Positions 26,153 to 35,934 of a stretch of 64,000 bases of DNA are shown here, one piece after another. The notes beneath the pieces are model-generated. The model made no database searches and was not told where the DNA came from. It saw nothing but the letters and a program-made list of their open reading frames with translations. Positions within the stretch are counted from its first letter, which is position 1. Every line of letters starts with the position of its first letter. The translations under genes and the position numbers were made by a program. The DNA is taken from positions 1,054,001 through 1,118,000 of the forward strand of contig NZ_JAIQXE010000001.1 in assembly GCF_020076305.1 (NCBI RefSeq), given 5' to 3'. Source of the stretch: Flavihumibacter profundi. GTDB lineage: Bacteria > Bacteroidota > Bacteroidia > Chitinophagales > Chitinophagaceae.

Positions 26153-27649
26153 ATGGCGACGATACAAACAAAAAGCATCCAATCCACCGCTATGATCATG
26201 ATTGGGTTTACTATTGGTGCCATCAATATGCTTGTCCTATCCCCGAAAATCCTTACAACTGAACAACTGGGACTGACCCGTATTATTGCAGATGCCGGCC
26301 TTACCCTTGCTACGCTATGCACATTGGGAAGCCTACCGGTGATCTATAAGTTCTTTCCGTTTTATAAGTCCTATTTGAATAAAGACCAAGTAGACCTGCC
26401 CTTTGTAACAGGAATGATTTGCCTTGCCGGACTATTAATAATGAGTTTTACAGGTTGGTTAGCAAGGGATATTATCGTTCGCAAATTCAGTGAAAAATCA
26501 CCCTTATTTGTCGAATACAGCTACCTGGTTTATCCTTACTGCTTTTTTATGCTATGCTTTATGTGGCTTGAAAGCTTTGCTATCTCCCTTCACAAAGGCG
26601 TATTATCAAATAGCCTCCGGGAATTATTGCCCCGGGTATTCTTCACCTTACTGTTGGTTATTGTAGGTTTTAAAACTATCAGTGAAAAAGAGTTCTACCA
26701 CTTGTTTTCTGTTTCATATTTTCTACCGGTTGCTATCTTATTTTTAATCCTGAGGAAAACCCGCCAGTTTCAATTCGTTCCGCAATTGAGTTCGGTGACC
26801 ACCCGGCTCAGTGGCAAGATGACTAACTTTGGATTGTTCGTCTTCGGCGCGCAGTTCTTAAACCTGCTCTCCAGGACCGTCGATACTTTCATCCTATCGG
26901 CCAAGGGTGACCGCGGATTAACAGATACTGCCATATTCACCATTGCCACCTATATTGTAACACTGCTGGAAGTGCCGCAACGCAGCATGAACTCCGTAAC
27001 CATACCCGTGCTGGCCGAAGCCTGGAAAAACAAAGATCTTGCACATATCCAAAGGATCTACCAAAAAAGTGTAACCAATTTATTAGTTGTTGGCCTGGTT
27101 ATGTTCGGATTGATCTGGTTAAACTTGCACAATATTGGCAGCTTCCTGGGAAAAAACTTTTCCGGTATTGAAGCAGTTATCCTGTTTATGGGTGTTGGAA
27201 AACTGATTGACCTGGGCACTGGCGCCAACAGCCAGATTATCGGCACATCCAACTTCTGGAAAGTTGATTTTACCACAAATGTGATCTACACTATAGTGGC
27301 GCTTCCCATGAACTACTTCCTGATTTCACGATATGGATTGATGGGCGCTGCCTATTCCACCCTGATTTCATTGACTTTTTATAATGCTATGCGCTTTGGG
27401 TTTTTATGGTTCAAATTTGGCATGCAACCTTATACTATGAAAGACCTTTGGGCCGTCATCATTGCTGTTGTTGCTATTTTCCTGGCCAATATCCTGCCTT
27501 TGCAACCAAATATCTTTTTTGATTGTTTTGTACGCACATCCCTTTTTTGCATAATTATTTTACCCGGCCTCTATTTCATGAAGATTTCATCCCAAATAAA
27601 TGACTGGGTTGAAAAAACTGTCTGGGACAAATGGGTAAAAAGAAAATAA
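26153..27649 (+). CDS. oligosaccharide flippase (Wzx-like, MOP superfamily)
   Basis: The 498-residue protein has about 12-14 hydrophobic helices and the N-terminal pattern of polysaccharide exporters (TIGAINMLVLSPKILTTEQLG). Helices follow in pairs with short loops, and a conserved segment LLEVPQRSMNSVTIPVLAEAW lies in the middle. Such proteins flip lipid-linked oligosaccharides across the inner membrane. It closes the glycan region that begins at 14985. No Wzy polymerase or priming transferase is visible here. It is convergent with mqnA, 5 bp apart. Confidence 0.87.
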   Translation: MATIQTKSIQSTAMIMIGFTIGAINMLVLSPKILTTEQLGLTRIIADAGLTLATLCTLGSLPVIYKFFPFYKSYLNKDQVDLPFVTGMICLAGLLIMSFTGWLARDIIVRKFSEKSPLFVEYSYLVYPYCFFMLCFMWLESFAISLHKGVLSNSLRELLPRVFFTLLLVIVGFKTISEKEFYHLFSVSYFLPVAILFLILRKTRQFQFVPQLSSVTTRLSGKMTNFGLFVFGAQFLNLLSRTVDTFILSAKGDRGLTDTAIFTIATYIVTLLEVPQRSMNSVTIPVLAEAWKNKDLAHIQRIYQKSVTNLLVVGLVMFGLIWLNLHNIGSFLGKNFSGIEAVILFMGVGKLIDLGTGANSQIIGTSNFWKVDFTTNVIYTIVALPMNYFLISRYGLMGAAYSTLISLTFYNAMRFGFLWFKFGMQPYTMKDLWAVIIAVVAIFLANILPLQPNIFFDCFVRTSLFCIIILPGLYFMKISSQINDWVEKTVWDKWVKRK

Positions 27650-27654
27650 TCTTA

Positions 27655-28404
27655 TCACCATTGGTATTTGCGCAAATAACTTAAATAAAGATCAAGTCCG
27701 GCTTTATTTTCTGGTGATAATGCGTATTCAATATTCTTCCTGTAATACTCGTCCAGATCATAATAGGGATAGGGATATTCTTTAATAACTTCCTCCAGCC
27801 TGTCTAGACCATACTGGTTCATTGCATTGAAATCCTGTTCGAATTTTTCAGGGAGTTTTTTATTGCTAATCCATGCAGCATACACAAATGGTAACCCGGT
27901 AAAATCTTTCCAGGCTTGCCCGAGATCATAGATATAGGCTGTTTTACCTCTTTGCTCCAAAGCCCTGTCCCCAATCAGCACTATGGCAGCAGTGCCACCG
28001 ACCTGCAAACTGAAATCTTCACCAAAATCCTTCACCAATGGATCAACTTTCCAGTATTCTTTCAACAATATCCTGGCAAGCCTTACCGAAGTGCGACTCT
28101 GGTAATCCATATACACTTCTGTTATTTCTTCTACCGGCACCTCACTATACAGGCAAACAGATGCTACAGGACCGTTTGAGCAAATCCCATAACCTGATAC
28201 AATATGGTACTCTTTCAATTTTGGTATAATTGCTACCGGCACCAACCCGATATCAATCTCATCATTCAAAAGTTTTTGGGCAATATTGGCCGGGTAATCC
28301 AACACAAGTTCAATGTCATCTTTCATTAAACCCTTCTCCAGTCCATATATCAACGGCTTTGTATTTAAATAACTCACCGCCCCTACTCTGATTTTTCTGT
28401 CCAC
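27655..28404 (-). CDS. mqnA: chorismate dehydratase of the futalosine menaquinone pathway
   Basis: The 249-residue protein has the MqnA start KIRVGAVSYLNTKPLIYGL, with the substrate pocket residues in the SYLNTKPL stretch, EIDIGLVPVAIIP, and VGGTAAIVLIGDRAL. MqnA converts chorismate to 3-enolpyruvyl-benzoate, the first step of the futalosine route to menaquinone. The other mqn genes are not in the window. It is divergent from purB. A TACATTTG box at 28424-28431 on this strand matches the -7 consensus. Confidence 0.93.
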   Translation of the reverse strand: MDRKIRVGAVSYLNTKPLIYGLEKGLMKDDIELVLDYPANIAQKLLNDEIDIGLVPVAIIPKLKEYHIVSGYGICSNGPVASVCLYSEVPVEEITEVYMDYQSRTSVRLARILLKEYWKVDPLVKDFGEDFSLQVGGTAAIVLIGDRALEQRGKTAYIYDLGQAWKDFTGLPFVYAAWISNKKLPEKFEQDFNAMNQYGLDRLEEVIKEYPYPYYDLDEYYRKNIEYALSPENKAGLDLYLSYLRKYQW

Positions 28405-28468
28405 TCGCTTTGATTTAATTTCGCAAATGTACAGGACATTCCAGATTGGAAACGCTTATTAAATAAAC

Positions 28469-29812
28469 ATGGAACTTCAAGCACTTACTGCCATCTCCCC
28501 TATTGACGGCCGCTACCGTAATCAATTGCATCAGTTAGATGAGTATTTTTCTGAATATGCTTTGATGAAATACAGGGTGATCGTAGAAATCGAATACTTC
28601 TTGTTCCTTGCTGATAACCGTTTATTTAAACTGCCCGTCAAAGCCAGGAATTTCCTGAAACAGGCAGCTGCCGATTTTAGTCCGGCTGATGCACTTCATA
28701 TTAAGGAGACAGAGAAAATCACCAACCACGATGTTAAAGCGGTCGAATATTTCATAAAGGAAAAGCTCGACCAGTGCGGCATCGGGCAGTTAAAGGAATG
28801 GGTGCACTTCGGGTTAACTTCCCAGGATATCAACAATACTTCCATTCCCCTGTCCTGGAAACAGGCCATCGAATTTGAATACCTCCCGGCTTTACTCAAC
28901 CTGAATAATGAATTTAAAATCCTGGCCCATAGCTGGCGGAATATAACACTACTCGCCAGGACACATGGACAACCAGCCAGCCCGACACGCCTTGGCAAAG
29001 AAATCATGGTATTTGTGGAAAGGATTGAAAACCAGGTAGAGCAATTCATTAATGTGCCCTTCAGTGCAAAATTTGGTGGGGCGACAGGAAATTTCAATGC
29101 CCATTTTGTTGCGTTCCCCAAAAAGAACTGGCCTGTATTGGGCGATCAGTTCGTTGCCTCAATAGGCCTGCAAAGACAGCAGTTTACTACGCAGATTGAA
29201 CACTACGATAACCTGGCTGCGCATTTTGATGCAATGAAAAGGATCAATACCATCCTGGTGGATTTCTGCCGCGATATCTGGACTTATATTTCCATGGATT
29301 ACTTCAAGCAGAAAACAAAAAAAGGGGAAATAGGCTCTTCGGCTATGCCACATAAAGTAAACCCGATTGATTTTGAAAACGCAGAAGGCAACCTGGGTAT
29401 CGCCAATGCCCTGTTGGAGCACTTATCGGGTAAACTACCGGTCAGCAGGCTGCAACGTGACCTCACTGATTCAACGGTTCTCCGCAATATTGGGGTGCCT
29501 TTCGCCCATATCATCCTGGCCTTCCGTTCTATTGAAAAGGGCCTTGGTAAACTGGTGCTTAATGAAAGAAAAATCGCTGACGACCTTGAAAATAACTGGG
29601 CCGTTGTTGCAGAAGCCATACAGACTATCCTCCGCAGGGAAAATTATCCCAAACCTTATGAAGCTTTAAAAGACCTTACCCGCGGCAAAAACGCTATCGA
29701 CAAAAAGACCATCCAGACTTTTATCAGGAGCCTTAAAGTCAGTCCTGCAATAAAAAAGGAGTTATTAAACATAACCCCTTCAAATTATTATGGTATCTCT
29801 CCGGATTACTGA
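28469..29812 (+). CDS. purB: adenylosuccinate lyase
   Basis: The 447-residue enzyme of the fumarase/aspartase superfamily cleaves SAICAR and adenylosuccinate in purine synthesis. It has [14 protein letters not shown], the substrate loop [14 protein letters not shown], the TRTHGQ-type region [11 protein letters not shown], and the superfamily signature [19 protein letters not shown] carrying the mobile catalytic serine. The length and the start [19 protein letters not shown] match the E. coli-type branch. The 3' end overlaps prfC by 7 bp in convergent orientation. Confidence 0.97.
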   Translation: MELQALTAISPIDGRYRNQLHQLDEYFSEYALMKYRVIVEIEYFLFLADNRLFKLPVKARNFLKQAAADFSPADALHIKETEKITNHDVKAVEYFIKEKLDQCGIGQLKEWVHFGLTSQDINNTSIPLSWKQAIEFEYLPALLNLNNEFKILAHSWRNITLLARTHGQPASPTRLGKEIMVFVERIENQVEQFINVPFSAKFGGATGNFNAHFVAFPKKNWPVLGDQFVASIGLQRQQFTTQIEHYDNLAAHFDAMKRINTILVDFCRDIWTYISMDYFKQKTKKGEIGSSAMPHKVNPIDFENAEGNLGIANALLEHLSGKLPVSRLQRDLTDSTVLRNIGVPFAHIILAFRSIEKGLGKLVLNERKIADDLENNWAVVAEAIQTILRRENYPKPYEALKDLTRGKNAIDKKTIQTFIRSLKVSPAIKKELLNITPSNYYGISPDY

Positions 29813-31401
29813 TCCGCTTTATGGATTTCAGAAGTGAAATGGAATTCTATATCCGGGTTGTTGTTCCGTTCGGTATTCAGGAACCATTCACTTTGTGCCA
29901 GGTAAACCACATGCCCGTCTTTATCTTCCGCAATATTGGACGATTTAAAACGGGTGAAATCCTGCAGCTTCTTTTCATCTTTACTGGTTAACCAGCAAGC
30001 CTTGTAATATGGCTGGGCCTTGAATTCCACGGAAGCACCATATTCCTGTAACAGGCGGTACTGGATAACTTCAAATTGCAGTTCACCTACGCAACCAATA
30101 ATCTTTTTATTGCCACCAAACTGGGTAAACAACTGGGCAACCCCTTCATCGGTTAATTGCAGCAATCCTTTCTCCAGCTGCTTGGTTTTCATCGGGTCTT
30201 TGTTCACCACTTCCTTGAATATTTCCGGGGAGAAAGAAGGAATGCCGGTAAAATAAAAATCTTCGCCTTCAGTAAGCGTATCGCCAATTTTAAAATTCCC
30301 GGTATCGAATAAACCAACAACATCCCCAGGGTACGCCTCTTCAATTACATCCTTGCTCCGGGCCAGGAAACTATAGGGATTGCTGAACCTAACGTCTTTA
30401 TCCAACCGAACATGATGAAAATACTTATTGCGTTCAAATTTACCGGAACAAACCCTAAGGAAGGCGATCCGGTCGCGGTGTTTGGGGTCGAGGTTAGCAT
30501 GTATCTTAAATATGAACCCGCTGAACCTGTCTTCTTCCACATCCACCTTTCTTTTGCTGGTTTCCCGGCTCCTGGGGGTTGGGGCAATCCTTATAAAAGT
30601 GTCCAGCATTTCCTTTACGCCGAAATTATTAACGGCACTCCCGAAAAATACCGGCGCCACTTTCCCTGCAAGGTAATCTGCAACATGGAGTTCCCCGTGT
30701 ACGCCATCAACCAATTCCACGTCTTCCCGCAGGATGGCCGCATCGCGCTCCCCTAGTTTTTCATCCAGTAAGGGATCCGAAAGGTCGCTGATGTGCAGCA
30801 CATCGTCCTCCTCTGCCTTGGTACTGGCTGCAAAAAGTCGCAGGCTCTTATTATCAAGATTATAGACCCCTTTAAAGTCCTTTCCGCTGTTAATTGGCCA
30901 GGTCATTGGGTGTAAATGGATACTGAGCTCTTTTTCCACCTCTTCTATCAGGTCGAAGCGGTTTTTACCATCCCGGTCCATTTTATTCACAAATACAATA
31001 ACCGGGGTGTCGCGCATCCGGCAGACTTCCATCAGCCTGCGGGTCTGTTCCTCTACCCCGTTTACGCTGTCAATAACCAGTATTACACTGTCAACAGCTG
31101 TAAGGGTCCGGTAAGTATCTTCGGCAAAATCCTTGTGACCAGGGGTATCCAAAAGGTTAATAAGGATGCCCTTATATTCAAATGTCATTACTGAGGTAGC
31201 CACGGAAATACCCCTCTGGCGCTCGATTTCCATGAAATCAGACGTAGCATGCTTCTTGATCTTATTGCTTTTTACAGCTCCCGCGGTCTGGATGGCACCT
31301 CCGAATAAGAGCAATTTCTCGGTCAGGGTCGTTTTACCGGCATCGGGGTGGGAAATAATCGCAAAACTTCGGCGTCGTTCTATTTCGGAATGGTATTTCA
31401 T
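29806..31401 (-). CDS. prfC: peptide chain release factor 3
   Basis: The 531-residue translational GTPase recycles RF1/RF2 after termination. Seen: the P-loop SHPDAGKTT with switch I ([13 protein letters not shown]), the G3 motif DTPGHKDF, G4 NKMDRDGK, then a domain II with [17 protein letters not shown] and the RF3-specific C-terminal domain ([15 protein letters not shown]). The start at 31401 ([13 protein letters not shown]) matches RF3. The upstream in-frame start at 31428 is unlikely, because a TACCTTTG -7 box sits at 31410-31417 on this strand and the leader would be very short. Confidence 0.96.
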   Translation of the reverse strand: MKYHSEIERRRSFAIISHPDAGKTTLTEKLLLFGGAIQTAGAVKSNKIKKHATSDFMEIERQRGISVATSVMTFEYKGILINLLDTPGHKDFAEDTYRTLTAVDSVILVIDSVNGVEEQTRRLMEVCRMRDTPVIVFVNKMDRDGKNRFDLIEEVEKELSIHLHPMTWPINSGKDFKGVYNLDNKSLRLFAASTKAEEDDVLHISDLSDPLLDEKLGERDAAILREDVELVDGVHGELHVADYLAGKVAPVFFGSAVNNFGVKEMLDTFIRIAPTPRSRETSKRKVDVEEDRFSGFIFKIHANLDPKHRDRIAFLRVCSGKFERNKYFHHVRLDKDVRFSNPYSFLARSKDVIEEAYPGDVVGLFDTGNFKIGDTLTEGEDFYFTGIPSFSPEIFKEVVNKDPMKTKQLEKGLLQLTDEGVAQLFTQFGGNKKIIGCVGELQFEVIQYRLLQEYGASVEFKAQPYYKACWLTSKDEKKLQDFTRFKSSNIAEDKDGHVVYLAQSEWFLNTERNNNPDIEFHFTSEIHKADQ

Positions 31402-31440
31402 AACGGGCGCAAAGGTAATACATGGCAAGGGATCATGTAT

Positions 31441-31448
31441 TATATTTG
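31441..31448 (+). promoter_or_regulatory. candidate -7 promoter element for the universal stress protein gene
   Basis: TATATTTG matches the TAnnTTTG -7 consensus and lies 21 bp before the start at 31470. No clear TTG element is found 17-23 bp upstream, so this call rests on the -7 box and its position. Confidence 0.4.
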
Positions 31449-31469
31449 AAAAATCAGTAAATTTTCACC

Positions 31470-32291
31470 ATGAAAGTAATCCTCGTTCCAATAGACTTCT
31501 CGGAGACATCGCGTAATGCTGCCCGTTTTGCCCTTGCAATGGCCTCTGGTATTATAGATTCCAGGCTGATATTTTACCATGTATTCAGTAAAGTACCTGC
31601 AGGTTCTGACGGTACGCCGGTACAGAATGACCGGGAAAGCCGAAAAAAAATTGTGGAAACGGCACTGCAAAATTTTGTAACAGAATTATCCCCTTCTGAT
31701 TCCGTGGAAATTGTGGCTGAAGAAGGGGTTTCCTTAACAGATACCCTGGTTCGCTACGTAAGGCACCATGAAGCTGACCTGGTAGTAATGGGACTTACAG
31801 GCGCTACCCGGCTGGAACAGTTGCTGATGGGCAGTAATGCGCTGAACATGGCACTCGAGGCAGTTTGCCCCGTATTGATCGTGCCCCCTGATGCACAATA
31901 CACCGGCATAAAAAATATATTGTTTGCAACAACACTAAAAGAGGTGAGTACCCACACACCTATTAAACAACTTAAGCAACTCCTGTCCTTCTTCAGGGCA
32001 AACCTGCATATTGTAAATGTTGACGTTGACCATTATGTTGAACTTACCGACGAATACAAAAAAGAGAGGGCTGAAATGCAATCTTTGCTTGCAGATTTTT
32101 CACCTGAATTCTATTTTATCAGGATCATGGATTTTGTAGACGCAATCAATACTTTCGCAGCGGATTTTAAAATTGACCTTATTATTACAGTTCCCAGGAA
32201 ACATAGTTTTTTATCCTCTCTTTTCAACCAAAGCAGTACCAAAAAATTGCTTTACCATACCCATGTTCCGTTGGTTGCCATCAGGGAGTAA
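31470..32291 (+). CDS. tandem universal stress protein (UspA family)
   Basis: The 273-residue cytosolic protein carries two Usp domains. The first (1-145) has the opening ILVPIDFSETSRNAARFAL and the nucleotide-binding loop MGLTGATRLEQLLMGSNA (G-x2-G-x9-G-S), so it probably binds ATP. The second (about 150-273) keeps the fold (NILFATTLKE...LHIVNVD) but its loop is replaced by TVPRKHSFLSSLFNQS, so it may not bind nucleotide. These proteins aid stress survival. It stands alone between prfC and the deiminase gene. Confidence 0.9.
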   Translation: MKVILVPIDFSETSRNAARFALAMASGIIDSRLIFYHVFSKVPAGSDGTPVQNDRESRKKIVETALQNFVTELSPSDSVEIVAEEGVSLTDTLVRYVRHHEADLVVMGLTGATRLEQLLMGSNALNMALEAVCPVLIVPPDAQYTGIKNILFATTLKEVSTHTPIKQLKQLLSFFRANLHIVNVDVDHYVELTDEYKKERAEMQSLLADFSPEFYFIRIMDFVDAINTFAADFKIDLIITVPRKHSFLSSLFNQSSTKKLLYHTHVPLVAIRE

Positions 32292-32400
32292 CAGGTTAAC
32301 TGGATCATTAATGGTTCCGGTAGGTTTTAACATACAGGAATAACTACCTTGTACCCCGGACTTTTTTACTAAATCCCCATTTAGTTACCAATCTGTTTTT

Positions 32401-33849
32401 ATGCCTAAAGAAATAACGTTTGCATCAGTTACCAGTGAAATTGGTACCCTCCGAAGACTTTTAGTGCATAGCCCGGATAGCGGTATCGGAAAAGTTGTTC
32501 CTTCAAAGGCGCAGGACTGGCTTTTTGAAGATATCGTTCACCTCGATACCATCCGCCGGAAAGAGTATGACTTCTATACCAAGATCCTGTTGTACTTCCT
32601 GGACCCGGTAAAGATTAAAGGCAGGCTGAAGGATATTGATGCCGAAGCAGCTGACAGGAATTTTTATAAACCAGGGCATCCGGATTTCTTCCGGTCAGAT
32701 AAAGTAATTGAACTGCAATGGCTGCTGGAAGAAATCCTGGAAAACCGCGAAATCAGGTTAACCCTGGTAGCTTCTGTTTGTGCAGTGGAAGGCTGCTCCT
32801 ACCAGGTGCAGCAGGACCTGCTGAATTACCACCCATCAGACCTGGCAAAAATATTTATCAGCGGTACCGATTCTGATACCACCATGCTGTTCGCCCCCAT
32901 CCCCAATTTCATTTTTACCAGGGATATCGGTATTACCATCAATAACCATATTCTCCTGAATAAACCAGCTAAAAAGGCCCGCACCAGGGAAGCCCTGCTG
33001 ATGCGTTATATTTTCTTCAACCACCCTTTATTTGCCGACCTGCGCGATAATATTATTGAACTTCCCGACACCCACCAGCATTTCCTGCTGCCCAGGGAAG
33101 GGGACGACAAAAAAGTTACACTGGAAGGTGGCGATGTAATGGTGGTCAGCAAAGATCATGTGCTGATTGGCGTTAGTGAAAGGACCAGCCTGGAAGCCGC
33201 ACACCAGGCCGTACATGCACTTTTTGAAAAAAACGTGGTGAAGAAAATATCTATTGTAAAGATTCCCAAGAAGCGAGATTACATGCATATTGATACTGTT
33301 TTCACACAGGTAAAAAGAAATGTCTGGGTGATGCTCGGCGCCTTCTCCAAAAAATCTATTAAGAAAGAAGATGCCGATATCGTGCAACGTATCCTTGAAG
33401 GGAAAAAGGATGATAATAAAATAAGGATTATCCAATTCAGGAAAAAGGATATCGAAAACCCTGTATATTTTGATAACCTGGAAGACCTGCTTACGGATAT
33501 CAGCAGGAATGATTTAAACAGCGAAGAAAAAGTAAAATTCATTTATTCCGGCAACAACGAATTCCCTTTCGATGCCCGTGAACAATGGACCGACTCCTGC
33601 AATGTATTGGCGCTGAAAGAAGGCGTGGTATTGGGTTACGACCGCAATGACAAAACAGCCGACGCTTTCCGGGCAGCTGGTTTTTCGGTTATACCAGCCG
33701 GTGAATTACTGGAACAGCTGGAAAATGGCAGTGCCACTACTGAAGGCCTGAAAAATTGCCTTATCCTTATGCCATCCGCAGAATTATCGCGGGCAAGGGG
33801 TGGCTTTCACTGTATGAGCATGCCTATATTAAGGGACCCAATTGATTAA
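32401..33849 (+). CDS. arginine deiminase family protein
   Basis: The 482-residue protein has the amidinotransferase fold with arginine deiminase motifs in order: IFTRDIGITINN (FTRD), LEGGDVMVVSKDHVLIGVSERTS, HIDTVFTQV with the catalytic His, and ARGGFHCMSMPILRDP with the nucleophile C471. Arginine deiminase makes citrulline and ammonia from arginine. It is longer than the classical enzyme (about 410) because of an insert around residues 320-390. The next gene is ctlX, 9 bp downstream, so a two-gene arginine/citrulline unit is likely. The classical partners arcB and arcC are not here. Confidence 0.88.
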   Translation: MPKEITFASVTSEIGTLRRLLVHSPDSGIGKVVPSKAQDWLFEDIVHLDTIRRKEYDFYTKILLYFLDPVKIKGRLKDIDAEAADRNFYKPGHPDFFRSDKVIELQWLLEEILENREIRLTLVASVCAVEGCSYQVQQDLLNYHPSDLAKIFISGTDSDTTMLFAPIPNFIFTRDIGITINNHILLNKPAKKARTREALLMRYIFFNHPLFADLRDNIIELPDTHQHFLLPREGDDKKVTLEGGDVMVVSKDHVLIGVSERTSLEAAHQAVHALFEKNVVKKISIVKIPKKRDYMHIDTVFTQVKRNVWVMLGAFSKKSIKKEDADIVQRILEGKKDDNKIRIIQFRKKDIENPVYFDNLEDLLTDISRNDLNSEEKVKFIYSGNNEFPFDAREQWTDSCNVLALKEGVVLGYDRNDKTADAFRAAGFSVIPAGELLEQLENGSATTEGLKNCLILMPSAELSRARGGFHCMSMPILRDPID

Positions 33850-33858
33850 ATTATTGCC

Positions 33859-34779
33859 ATGCAATCAACCTCCAACATTTTAATGATCCGGCCGGTAAAC
33901 TTCAGCTTCAATGCTGAAACTGCCGTGAATAATGCCTTCCAGGTGAAGGGCCAGGACCTGGATGCACAAAATAAAGCCAGGAAGGAATTTGATGGTTTTG
34001 TTACTAAGCTGCAGCACCATGGCATTAATGTGCTGGTGGTCAACGATACTCCTGAACCATATACACCGGATTCAATTTTTCCCAATAACTGGGTGAGCTT
34101 CCATGAAGATGGCACAGTTATATTGTACCCGATGTTTGCTGCAAACCGCAGGGCAGAAAGGAAACAACATGTGCTGGACAATATCTATCTCCGTTTTACA
34201 AAGCATAAACTGATTGACCTGACTGCCGGGGAAGCCAGCAATCATTTCCTGGAAGGAACCGGCAGCATGGTTTTGGACCGTGAAAACCGGATTGCATATG
34301 CATGCCTGTCGCCACGGACAGATAAAAAACTGGTAGAAGAATTCTGTACCCGCATGCACTACAGTCCTGTTACATTTTTTGCGCGCGACCAGAAGGGCCA
34401 GGAAATTTACCATACCAATGTAATGATGTGCGTCGCCGACAAGTATGTGGTGATCTGCCTGGCATCCATAACCGATGAAGCTGATAAAGCCAGGGTATTG
34501 AAAGCCATCAAAGACAGCAACAAGGCAGTAATAGATATTACCCCTGGCCAGATGAATTCCTTTGCCGGCAATATGTTGCAGGTGCAGAACAATGAAGGGG
34601 AAACTTACCTGGTCATGAGTTCCCAGGCTTTCCATTCATTAACAGCAGCACAGGTAAAAGAACTGGAGGCCTATAACCAAATCATCCATTCAGATATATC
34701 AACTATTGAAACCAATGGCGGGGGAAGCGCCCGTTGTATGATGGCTGAAATATTCCTGCCGGAACAATCATCCCTTTAA
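33859..34779 (+). CDS. ctlX: citrulline utilization hydrolase CtlX-like amidinotransferase
   Basis: The 306-residue protein matches the CtlX group of the amidinotransferase superfamily: start ILMIRPVNFSFNAETAVNN, SIFPNNWVSFHEDGTVILYPM, GTGSMVLDRENRIAYACLSPR, EIYHTNVMMCVADKYVVIC with the catalytic His, and NGGGSARCMMAEIF with nucleophile C293. CtlX proteins are proposed to act on citrulline or related ureido compounds. Placed 9 bp after an arginine deiminase gene, it would take the product further. The 3' end overlaps the convergent reductase gene by 12 bp. Confidence 0.85.
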   Translation: MQSTSNILMIRPVNFSFNAETAVNNAFQVKGQDLDAQNKARKEFDGFVTKLQHHGINVLVVNDTPEPYTPDSIFPNNWVSFHEDGTVILYPMFAANRRAERKQHVLDNIYLRFTKHKLIDLTAGEASNHFLEGTGSMVLDRENRIAYACLSPRTDKKLVEEFCTRMHYSPVTFFARDQKGQEIYHTNVMMCVADKYVVICLASITDEADKARVLKAIKDSNKAVIDITPGQMNSFAGNMLQVQNNEGETYLVMSSQAFHSLTAAQVKELEAYNQIIHSDISTIETNGGGSARCMMAEIFLPEQSSL

Positions 34780-35658
34780 CCGATCCAGGTTGTTACGGAA
34801 ATCCCCTGGTGCATAACCCAACCGGGTCTTTGCTTTTTCAATGGTAAAACCAGTCCTTGCCGGCCTCTTTCCGGGTTGTGAGAAATTGTTAGCGGTCACC
34901 CTTTCAATAAGCGATTTATCCAGGTTGAATTTTTCCGCAATGGCATGGGCCATCTGGTAAGGGGTGAGCAGGTCTTCACCAGATAAATGCCAGATGCCGG
35001 TTGCTTTTTGTTCAATGACCAGAACAATGCCATTCACCAGGTCCTGCACCCAGGTTGGTGTCCTCCATTGGTCATCCACTACTTTAATGGCCTTACCTGT
35101 TTCCAGGCTACTTTTCACCCAACTGAATAAATTTTGCCGGCCAGCCTCTACCGGTAACCCGTATACCAGGCAGGTCCTTATAATCGCCCAGGGAATTTCT
35201 GCTGTCTCCACGATAGCTTCCGCTTCTACTTTTGTTTGCCCATACCAGCTGATTGGTTTTACCGGGTCTGTTTCACTATACAGTCCGGTTTCCCCATCAA
35301 AAACAAAATCGGTGGATAGAAAGACAAAGAATTTGCTGTAAGCTTCAGCATCCAGCAGCAGGCGCGCGGTGGCCTCTACATTTAATGCATGGGCCTCTTT
35401 CTGGTTTAATTCACAGTCATCTACCTGGGTCATCGCTGCACAGTGCACAATACAATCGGGTTGTTCTTTTGCCAGGATGGACTGTACTTCAAAAGGATGT
35501 GTCAGGTCTGCGGAATAGTAAGAAAACTGATCCGATTGAACCTTGAAACGCTGGTCTCCCTTTCCAAGGGCAACAACTGTATATCCCTTTTTTAATAATA
35601 TTTGAACAAGGTTTTGTCCAACCATTCCATTCGCACCTGTTATTACTATTTTTTGCAT
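34768..35658 (-). CDS. RmlD-like NAD(P)-dependent sugar-nucleotide reductase
   Basis: With the start at 35658 the protein has 296 residues and begins MQKIVITGANGMVGQNLVQILLKKG, the Rossmann GxxGxxG. It has the short-chain dehydrogenase catalytic YGQTKVEAEA (YxxxK), FLSTDFVFDG, and RTCLVYG, which resemble dTDP-4-dehydrorhamnose reductase (RmlD) or the methionine adenosyltransferase beta-subunit branch. An in-frame extension to 35766 has no family match. No rmlABC genes are adjacent, so the true substrate is uncertain. A TACATTTG box on this strand at 35727-35734 could be its -7 element. Confidence 0.8.
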   Translation of the reverse strand: MQKIVITGANGMVGQNLVQILLKKGYTVVALGKGDQRFKVQSDQFSYYSADLTHPFEVQSILAKEQPDCIVHCAAMTQVDDCELNQKEAHALNVEATARLLLDAEAYSKFFVFLSTDFVFDGETGLYSETDPVKPISWYGQTKVEAEAIVETAEIPWAIIRTCLVYGLPVEAGRQNLFSWVKSSLETGKAIKVVDDQWRTPTWVQDLVNGIVLVIEQKATGIWHLSGEDLLTPYQMAHAIAEKFNLDKSLIERVTANNFSQPGKRPARTGFTIEKAKTRLGYAPGDFRNNLDRLKG

Positions 35659-35845
35659 ATCTCTGCTTTTATGTCCCTGCTTCCTGCCAAATGAAAGGAA
35701 CCTGAAAAAAAATTCCCAAAAACTAACAAATGTAAGCAACGATACAACGCCCTGTTTTACTGGCATTCCGGAAAAAAAATGCTAAACAGCCAATTTCCTG
35801 AAAACACGTATTGGGGTTGTTCCCTTCATAATCAGGGCAAATCCT

Positions 35846-35853
35846 TATTTTTG
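35846..35853 (+). promoter_or_regulatory. candidate -7 promoter element for pfkA-pyk
   Basis: TATTTTTG matches TAnnTTTG and lies 82 bp before the pfkA start. No -33 TTG is found at the usual spacing (TTG at 35817 is 26 bp away), so the call is tentative. Confidence 0.35.
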
Positions 35854-35934
35854 GCGCGCATAATCAATCCTTTTGTCAGGATTACTAAGCTTGCCAGCCA
35901 TTATAAGCTTGTTAAAACAAACTAATTTAATTCA

